Notes under the pieces: model-generated
The model's input: only the letters and a program-made list of their open reading frames with translations
What the model was told of the DNA's origin: nothing
Databases searched by the model: none
Program-made: the position numbers and the translations under genes
Part shown: one piece after another, positions 25,515 through 30,255 of the stretch
Layout of the letters: every line of letters starts with the position of its first letter
Numbering within the stretch: the stretch's first letter is position 1
Assembly: GCA_938028585.1 (NCBI GenBank)
Contig: CALIZH010000410.1
Coordinates: 1 to 30,255, forward strand
Length of the DNA: 30,255 bases
Reading direction: 5' to 3'
Origin: an uncultured Actinomyces sp.
Lineage (GTDB): Bacteria; Actinomycetota; Actinomycetes; Actinomycetales; Actinomycetaceae

Positions 25515-26120
25515 TCCTTTCATGCGTTCTGCATGCTCAACACTCAAAGTCTGAGCAATAGCATCTGCATCTTCAGGAGAGTCTGATAATTCAGGGTGCA
25601 TGAACAGGGTTGAACGCACCAATCCCAAAACCTCTCCAGCAACCCTTCGCGCCCACAACGACAGGCGAGCGGCAAGCTGCTCATCGGCCTCGAAAATCGG
25701 AGCCAAATTCTGGCGCTCCCACTCCCCCTGCTCAAGATCCCACTTTGCCCCCGCGAAAAGGTTTTTACGCGACGCAATCTCACGCAGCAGGCCACCCAAG
25801 ATTCCCAAGGTCACATAGGTTTTAACCGTGCGCTCGTACCAGGTCGTCGGTCGAGTACGGGCATCCAGATCGTCATATAGCCCATCAAAAGCCTGAGCTT
25901 TCTCAGCTAAGTCAACACCGCGATGCTGACACCAGGTTTCGACCTGGGTATAGGTATCGAAAACTCGAGTGGCCATGCGCGCATGCTCGACCTTCGCCTC
26001 GAAAGTCGGAGCCTGGTCACTGTCCTTAGCCAAGCGTGTCATTGCAGCCAAAATCGAATACGCGATCAGACCGACAACGTCAGCGTCGCGATCCGGCACA
26101 GGTTCATAGGTGCGTTCCAT
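25497..26120 (-). CDS. Ferritin-like fold protein (Rv3210c-type)
   Basis: The 207-residue, all-helical protein resembles actinobacterial proteins annotated as ferritin-like fold domain or distant MiaE-like proteins, such as Rv3210c. Helical segments include DVVGLIAYSILAAMTRLAKD, KVEHARMATRVFDTYTQVE and RRVAGEVLGLVRSTLFMHPE. Several Glu and His residues (for example VEHARMA near 45) could belong to a remnant di-iron site, but I cannot assign a complete set of ligands, so enzymatic activity is uncertain. The ATG at 26120 has no ribosome binding site; TAGTGT lies exactly 6 nt upstream, suggesting a leaderless mRNA. It is divergent from the DEAD-box helicase gene and convergent with DUF3107. Confidence 0.8.
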   Translation of the reverse strand: MERTYEPVPDRDADVVGLIAYSILAAMTRLAKDSDQAPTFEAKVEHARMATRVFDTYTQVETWCQHRGVDLAEKAQAFDGLYDDLDARTRPTTWYERTVKTYVTLGILGGLLREIASRKNLFAGAKWDLEQGEWERQNLAPIFEADEQLAARLSLWARRVAGEVLGLVRSTLFMHPELSDSPEDADAIAQTLSVEHAERMKGIHLRG

Positions 26121-26126
26121 GCACTA

Positions 26127-26132
26127 ACACTA
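26127..26132 (-). promoter_or_regulatory. Putative -10 box of leaderless ferritin-like gene
   Basis: TAGTGT on the minus strand matches TANNNT and ends 6 nt before the ATG. No ribosome binding site is present. Confidence 0.4.
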
Positions 26133-26306
26133 CATCAGATAAACGTGACGGGTTCCTCCTCGAGCGATCCGCGTCAACCTCGTAGAATACAAATGACAGT
26201 GCTGACCGATCGCACGTGAGATATTTTGCCCGGGCACCTATGCCCCTTGAAGAAGAACCGCGATCGGCTGCAATTTCCAACGGGTTTTTCCCAGAACAGG
26301 TTGATC

Positions 26307-27941
26307 GTGACTTCACCGTCTGACTACTCTGCTGGCGTCGTACGTTTGGGCTCAATCAAAGCCCCTTCGACCCAAGAAGATGAAACCACCCCCGATATTA
26401 CGAACTCGGGAAATGAAACATACGAAGCGAAGTCTTTCGCTGATTTCGGGGTCAGTGACCCCATTGTTGATGCGCTTGAAGAACGAGGCATCACCCACCC
26501 TTTCCCTATCCAGGCACTGACTCTTCCCGTCGCTCTGGATCGCCACGACATTATTGGCCAGGCCAAGACCGGTACCGGCAAGACGCTGGGATTCGGCATT
26601 CCCGTATTGGAAGATGTCATTGCTCCGGATGAAGAAGGTTACGAAGATCTTCTCAACCCGAACATGCCTCAGGCCCTCATCATTTTGCCGACCCGCGAGC
26701 TCACCAAGCAGGTGGCCGATGATCTGCGCGCAGCGGCTTCTAAACTCTCAACACGCATCGTCGACATCTACGGCGGCGTTGCTTTTGAACCGCAGATTGA
26801 GACACTCAAGCGAGGAGCAGATATCGTTGTCGGTACCCCCGGGCGCCTGATTGACCTGCTGCGCCAAGGCGTGCTGCACCTGAACGGTGTAGAGAACGTT
26901 GTCCTTGACGAGGCCGACGAGATGCTTGACCTTGGTTTCCTCCCCGACGTAGAGACCTTGCTTTCGCGCATTCCCGCGGACCGCCACATGATGCTTTTCT
27001 CGGCAACCATGCCCGGCCCGGTGATCACGCTGGCTCGCAAGTTCATGACCCAGCCGACCCACATCCGCGCCCAGGATCCTGACGATCAAGGCCAGACCGT
27101 CAACACGGTCCAGCAGGTCATTTACCGCACTCACGCCATGAATAAGACCGAGGTCGTGGCTCGCATCCTGCAGGCACGAGGCCGCGGTCGCGCAGTGATT
27201 TTCTGCCGCACCAAGCGCGCCGCTGCGCGCGTTGCTGATGAGCTCACCGAGCGCGGTTTTGCGGTTGCTGCCCTTCACGGCGATCTTGGTCAGGGTGCGC
27301 GTGAGCAGGCTCTGCGCGCCTTCCGCAATGGCAAGGTCGATGTTTTGGTCGCAACGGATGTTGCCGCACGAGGCATCGACGTTGACGATGTCACCCACGT
27401 CATCAACTACCAGTGCCCCGAGGATGAGAAGGTCTACATCCACCGCATTGGCCGCACCGGTCGCGCCGGTAATTCAGGCACAGCTGTAACCTTCGTGGAT
27501 TGGGACGATGTCCCGCGCTGGTCTTTGATCTCGAAGGCACTGGGCTTGGGCGTTCCCGAGCCTTTGGAGACCTACCACACCTCGCCGCACCTGTACACGG
27601 ACTTGGATATTCCCGAGGACGTTACAGGACGTCTTCCGCGAGCACAGCGCACGCGCGAGGGACTGAGCGCAGAGAAGATTGAGGACTTGGGTGGTTCCTC
27701 GCGTGGTGGCCGAGGCCGAGGCCGAGGTGGGCGTTCTTCTGCCCGCTCGGGAGGACGCGGGGAGCGTTCAGCTTCCGGCGAGCGGACTCGTACCCGACGC
27801 CGTACCCGCAAGGATGGTGATCAGACACTGAATTCCGGAAAGCAGGGACGTTCTGACCGCGGAACCAAGGGCCGAGGCCGAGGCGAGCACTCCCCCGCTC
27901 CGCGTAAGCGGGTGCGTCGCCGTAAGGGCAGCGAAGAGTAA
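26307..27941 (+). CDS. DEAD-box ATP-dependent RNA helicase with RGG-rich tail
   Basis: This 544-residue helicase should remodel RNA or RNA-protein complexes. All motifs are present: Q motif (GITHPFPIQ), Walker A AKTGTGKT (86-93), PTREL, TPGR, DEAD, SAT, FCRTKR, TDVAARGIDV and HRIGRTGR. The last 80 or so residues form an Arg/Gly/Ser-rich basic tail for nonspecific RNA binding, as in RhlE- and DeaD-like proteins. The GTG at 26307 (MTSPSDYSAG) is preferred. The frame extends upstream to a TTG at 26226, but those residues do not look like coding sequence. The ribosome binding site is weak, so the start carries some doubt. A strong terminator follows. The gene corresponds in position to Rv3211 (rhlE) of M. 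tuberculosis. Confidence 0.9.
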   Translation: MTSPSDYSAGVVRLGSIKAPSTQEDETTPDITNSGNETYEAKSFADFGVSDPIVDALEERGITHPFPIQALTLPVALDRHDIIGQAKTGTGKTLGFGIPVLEDVIAPDEEGYEDLLNPNMPQALIILPTRELTKQVADDLRAAASKLSTRIVDIYGGVAFEPQIETLKRGADIVVGTPGRLIDLLRQGVLHLNGVENVVLDEADEMLDLGFLPDVETLLSRIPADRHMMLFSATMPGPVITLARKFMTQPTHIRAQDPDDQGQTVNTVQQVIYRTHAMNKTEVVARILQARGRGRAVIFCRTKRAAARVADELTERGFAVAALHGDLGQGAREQALRAFRNGKVDVLVATDVAARGIDVDDVTHVINYQCPEDEKVYIHRIGRTGRAGNSGTAVTFVDWDDVPRWSLISKALGLGVPEPLETYHTSPHLYTDLDIPEDVTGRLPRAQRTREGLSAEKIEDLGGSSRGGRGRGRGGRSSARSGGRGERSASGERTRTRRRTRKDGDQTLNSGKQGRSDRGTKGRGRGEHSPAPRKRVRRRKGSEE

Positions 27942-27967
27942 GACTCACAATCATGCAGAACGTATAA

Positions 27968-28003
27968 GTGTGTGCCCCGTACCGATTCGTACGGGGCACA
28001 CAC
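27968..28003 (+). terminator. Terminator of the DEAD-box helicase gene
   Basis: A perfect 15-bp stem (GTGTGTGCCCCGTAC with its complement) and a 6-nt loop are followed by TGTTTTTAT on the plus strand. Confidence 0.92.
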
Positions 28004-28033
28004 TGTTTTTATCGCAGATTCTAAGGCAAGTTC

Positions 28034-28197
28034 TTAGGACTTCAATTCCGGATATACCGGTTGCCACATCGCTCGACGCACTACCTCAACCACGGCCTCA
28101 ACATCCCGCTTGCAAGGATCTCTTTAATGTCGTCGAGGAAAGTTTTGCGTATACCGGCCTCCGAGTGAAGGTTATTCTTCAAGAATAGCGTCTTGGT
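28034..28197 (-). pseudogene. Fragment of a broken, unrecognised gene with internal frameshift
   Basis: Two adjoining minus-strand frames read like one protein. The first (28197 toward 28106) encodes FLKNNLHSEAGIRKTF, then LDDIKEILASG. The second (28105-28034) encodes DVEAVVEVVRRAMWQPVY and ends in PELKS-stop. One extra G in the GGG run at about 28105-28107 would join them. There is no usable start codon, and a TGA lies just upstream, so only a C-terminal piece of about 50 codons survives. The family was not recognised. The call rests on amino acid composition and helical pattern, not on a database match. Confidence 0.4.
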
Positions 28198-28240
28198 TCA
28201 CACCTCTATTCAGAATGCACTCCAAGAGCATACAAGCGAC

Positions 28241-28411
28241 TTATCGACGTTTGGTTGCTCGTTCTCCAATCGCCTGGATCGCCCAGACGACAACGCCGCC
28301 AAGGACAGCAGCCGCAAAGCTTCCACAAGGGCTATGACGCTGCGCTACAGGTGGTAGTGACTCAACAGAGGAAGGTAGCGCTGCAGTTTCTAGCTCTTCT
28401 CCTGGCAGATT
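28241..28411 (-). pseudogene. Open frame with membrane helix and basic end, lacking a start
   Basis: After a TAA at 28412-28414 this frame is open for 56 codons, with no ATG, GTG or TTG. It begins LPGEELETAALPSSVE and contains a probable membrane helix (SFAAAVLGGVVVWAIQAI) followed by GERATKRR-stop, a typical positive-inside ending. It overlaps the last codons of the membrane-protein gene at 28362-29171 in another frame. Loss of one A from the AAAA run at about 28411-28414 would fuse it to that gene as a longer C-terminus. Alternatively it is the end of a lost neighbour. Confidence 0.35.
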
Positions 28412-29171
28412 TTACTGATTCTGAGCGCCTTCCAGATTCTCTCGCATTAGTACCATCACCGGTGAGCCGACTAATGAAACGCTCGATTGTAGGCGAGAAC
28501 ATAGTAAAGAAGAACAGAACCGCTAATGCCGCTGAAAACGCAATTGCCATTGTGAACATCGGGATTGTTTCAATTGCTTGTGTTTGACATTGCTCCTTGA
28601 TACACGTCCCTTCCGGTAGCGGGCGCGTGCACATTGCCCGTAGTAACGCAAACGAACTGAGCATGTTCGGTAGAAAAATACTGATGATGAACAATATGCC
28701 GCCGACACCGATACGTATTTCGTTTCGATACTTATCATTCATCACCGACAGCATCTGAAGAGCTGCGCCGACCAGGAAAAGAAACCAAATAAAGAACGCT
28801 TCATAGAGGGAAACAACTCCAGGTTCCGGATTACCGAGGAAGAAGGCGAAACCATTCCCACCTGCAAGGCGTAGTACGCCTCTAAACACCCACAAAAGAA
28901 CGGTAAAATTCAGCAACTGCACTGTTAGATACAGCCGCTTCGATGCCTCGACCCCTCCCGTCCTGCAAGATCCAAAAACCGCAAGGATAAGTAGGAAGAA
29001 AAGGTACAGGGCGATATACCCCCCGGTATAACGCCCCTCATCCTGAGTCCTAATCTCTGCAACTGTTTCCCAAACACAGCAAACTATAAGAGCCAACAAA
29101 CCAGCCCAGATTACCCCGTAGACAATTGCGGTACATAGCTTGCTTGGTTTGCGTCGACTCTGAACACTCAT
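28362..29171 (-). CDS. Unrecognised six-helix membrane protein
   Basis: The 269-residue protein has six predicted membrane helices (about 15-36, 50-69, 80-97, 121-142, 153-175 and 203-226). A Cys-containing loop between helices 5 and 6 carries Cys181, Cys190 and Cys195, and the tail after 230 is strongly basic. I do not recognise the family. The second half is clearly similar to the edge-cut protein at 29809-30255: PGVVSLYE versus SGIISPYE, VGGILFIISIFLPNMLSSFALL versus VGGALAVSAVFLQGFLNSLTLL, then a Cys loop, an I-P-M/I-F segment and a last helix. The ATG at 29171 has no ribosome binding site, but TAGAAT lies exactly 6 nt upstream. The C-terminus may be frameshifted near 28412. Confidence 0.7.
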   Translation of the reverse strand: MSVQSRRKPSKLCTAIVYGVIWAGLLALIVCCVWETVAEIRTQDEGRYTGGYIALYLFFLLILAVFGSCRTGGVEASKRLYLTVQLLNFTVLLWVFRGVLRLAGGNGFAFFLGNPEPGVVSLYEAFFIWFLFLVGAALQMLSVMNDKYRNEIRIGVGGILFIISIFLPNMLSSFALLRAMCTRPLPEGTCIKEQCQTQAIETIPMFTMAIAFSAALAVLFFFTMFSPTIERFISRLTGDGTNARESGRRSESVKSARRRARNCSATFLC

Positions 29172-29177
29172 ACGCAG

Positions 29178-29183
29178 ATTCTA
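29178..29183 (-). promoter_or_regulatory. Putative -10 box of leaderless membrane-protein gene
   Basis: TAGAAT on the minus strand is a near-perfect -10 box and ends 6 nt before the ATG at 29171. It is the best of the boxes found at this spacing in the window. Confidence 0.45.
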
Positions 29184-29315
29184 AATCCAACCGACATTAC
29201 AGTCTTTTTTGACACGCTTCACTGACTGCGATCCGCGGATTGAAGTAGAAATTTCACTCTCTCACTTATGAAGATCCAGAGGAAAGACAAACGGATAGCG
29301 AGGAGAAATGCAACA

Positions 29316-29620
29316 TCACCATACTGAAAACAGAAAATTAAAACACCTGACTCTAACGTTCAGCCAATACTCTTGCTCAACATATTCAGAATTCGAAAAA
29401 GGAATCAAGACCCCTAGCAGGAAGATAATTAAACCAAGCAGAACACTAATATATTCTGACTGACGCACCAACCACTAACTAACTTCACAAGAGCAATAAT
29501 GCACCTAACCCCAAACAACCTTATTTAATAAGCAACAAGCAACTTCCACAAGCATCGCAATGCACTCAACTTCTCCCACAGCTTAAAACGGCCGAATTCC
29601 GCACACCAATTTTCAAGCAT
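29316..29620 (-). pseudogene. Decayed third copy of the membrane-protein family
   Basis: In this AT-rich stretch, frames on the minus strand resemble the N-terminal half of the gene at 28362-29171. The piece at 29620-29525 begins MLENWCAEFGRFKLWEKL and stops after LLVAY. A second piece (29474-29316) contains SEYISVLLGLIIFLLGVLIP, then EYWLNVRVRCFNFLFSVW-stop. It aligns with GGYIALYLFFLLILAVFG and RLYLTVQLLNFTVLLWVF of the intact protein (about residues 50-96). The pieces are in different frames and nothing matching the C-terminal half follows, so the copy is both frameshifted and truncated. The alignment was made by eye. Confidence 0.45.
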
Positions 29621-29808
29621 TCGCTTGATTACATCATATTCTTTTACTTAGCAACATCGTACATAAAGACACACCGACGCGTAATCAAGCAACTAAGTAC
29701 GCAATACATGCCGCCTCCGTTAATATACGCTACACACTCCAATGGCAGAGGTTGCATAAGCACGCTTAAACCATTGATTTGTAACCCAAAACTCCTTATT
29801 GCCGACGC
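29621..29808. other. AT-rich gap with short minus-strand frames
   Basis: This gap has no convincing gene. A 21-codon minus-strand ORF (29644-29709, starting MYCVLSCLITRR) has a strong GGAGG 4 nt before its ATG and may be what is left of the start of a decayed copy. Nearer the edge gene, a frame reading FWVTNQWFKRAYATSAIG lacks a start. The plus strand of 29172-29808 is notably poor in G. Confidence 0.3.
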
Positions 29809-30255
29809 TTACCTATCGTCACACTCCCGAGAATATGTTTTATTTTTAAAATGTTTTCTAATCGTTGATTTCGCCGTAGATAAGAAAAAAACGATTAAGA
29901 AAAGGATAAGTAAAGATCCTAAACCAGCAAGGGTAAAATGGAATATCGGAATTTCTTGCTGACATTGCGGGTAAAATTTCTCATCAACGAGCGTACCGCA
30001 CTCAATTTCCAGCAGTGTGAGCGAATTTAGAAAGCCCTGGAGAAATACGGCTGAAACTGCGAGCGCACCGCCAACGAAAGACGCATAGTACCCTAGCTTG
30101 AAATAAAAGCTCTCGAAAGATGAACACAGTATTAAGACCGAGATAACGAAAGGTGGTATCCACGATAGTATAGTCACTTCATACGGCGAAATAATGCCAC
30201 TCACCGCCGAAAATGAGCGCACCGAGCCTTTAAAGCTCTCCGTCAGATCATAGAA
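29809..30255 (-). CDS. Unrecognised membrane protein, N-terminus beyond right edge
   Basis: The frame is open to the right edge and ends at 29809, giving 148 C-terminal residues. Three membrane helices are visible (about 26-45, 55-80 and 103-126 of the visible part). The loop between the second and third contains Cys86 and Cys98, and a basic tail ends SRECDDR. It is a paralogue of the protein at 28362-29171: the shared features are IISPYE/VVSLYE, the VGG-containing helix, the Leu-Leu pair before the first loop Cys, EIPIFHFTLA versus ETIPMFTMAI, and a final IRKHF/ERFIS segment. A GTG at 30220-30222 is an internal in-frame codon with no evidence that it is the start. The function is unknown. 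Confidence 0.65.
   Translation of the reverse strand, partial: FYDLTESFKGSVRSFSAVSGIISPYEVTILSWIPPFVISVLILCSSFESFYFKLGYYASFVGGALAVSAVFLQGFLNSLTLLEIECGTLVDEKFYPQCQQEIPIFHFTLAGLGSLLILFLIVFFLSTAKSTIRKHFKNKTYSRECDDR

Noticed and set aside
26240..26323. 27-codon ORF (MPLEEEPRSA...) overlapping the helicase start as a leader peptide
   Set aside because: There is no ribosome binding site or -10 box at its ATG, and its sequence does not resemble a helicase N-terminus or an attenuator peptide.
27970..28188. Plus-strand ORF of 72 codons after the helicase
   Set aside because: It begins inside the helicase terminator hairpin and has no ribosome binding site. The opposite strand reads more like protein.
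28241..28411. Sortase-anchored surface protein end (LPxTG, helix, basic tail)
   Set aside because: A helix and basic tail are present, but the nearest motif is LPGEE and lies about 30 residues before the helix, so it is not an LPxTG signal.
29644..29709. 21-codon ORF with strong GGAGG as a small-protein gene
   Set aside because: The Shine-Dalgarno match is good, but the product (MYCVLSCLITRR...) has no clear helix or family. It lies in decaying sequence and is more likely a leftover start.

Overview
The window looks like chromosomal DNA of an actinobacterium, most likely a member of the Actinomycetaceae (Actinomyces/Schaalia type). The evidence is gene content and order: a prfB-ftsE-ftsX-M23 peptidase-smpB division cluster, an adnA-adnB helicase-nuclease pair in place of RecBCD or AddAB, a DUF3107 gene beside a ferritin-like gene and a DEAD-box helicase, and several genes that look leaderless. 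Base composition is moderate for most of the window and clearly AT-richer in the last 1-2 kb. No rRNA, tRNA, CRISPR array or insertion sequence was recognised.

Layout. Positions 1-16008 are read almost entirely on the minus strand. From right to left they hold: gdhA (glutamate dehydrogenase); a methyltransferase and a GyrI-like gene; a histidine kinase and response regulator; a three-gene ABC importer (lipoprotein, fused permease, ATPase); prfB; the ftsE-ftsX-M23-smpB block; and a large YhgE/Pip membrane protein cut by the left edge. Strong hairpins separate gdhA, the importer, prfB and probably smpB from what follows. Positions 16203-17432 (+) encode an APH-fold protein that has lost kinase residues, convergent with adnB. 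Positions 17545-24092 (-) are adnA-adnB. Positions 24230-27941 hold a DUF4190/DUF5067-type membrane protein, DUF3107, a ferritin-like protein and a DEAD-box helicase. From memory, this right-hand part has the same order as the Rv3201c-Rv3211 region of Mycobacterium tuberculosis. Positions 28004-30255 are a decaying accessory segment: one intact and one edge-cut copy of an unrecognised multi-pass membrane protein family, with a broken third copy between them and more broken coding sequence downstream.

How the genes work together. FtsE-FtsX and the M23 peptidase are expected to form a membrane machine that couples ATP hydrolysis to peptidoglycan cleavage during division. SmpB with tmRNA rescues stalled ribosomes, and RF2 ends translation. 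The kinase and regulator lie directly upstream of the importer, with GTAAC repeats between them, so they probably control it. The importer resembles iron(III) systems overall, but its binding protein carries a His-Asp pair where iron-binding relatives have tyrosines, which points to a phosphorylated organic ligand. AdnA-AdnB would process DNA double-strand breaks.

The most interesting points are the degenerating membrane-protein array at the right end, the predicted pseudokinase, the AfuA-like binding site, a one-base frameshift at the start of the GyrI-like gene, a group of TANNNT boxes exactly 6 nt before start codons, and a five-codon mini-ORF overlapping the gdhA start.
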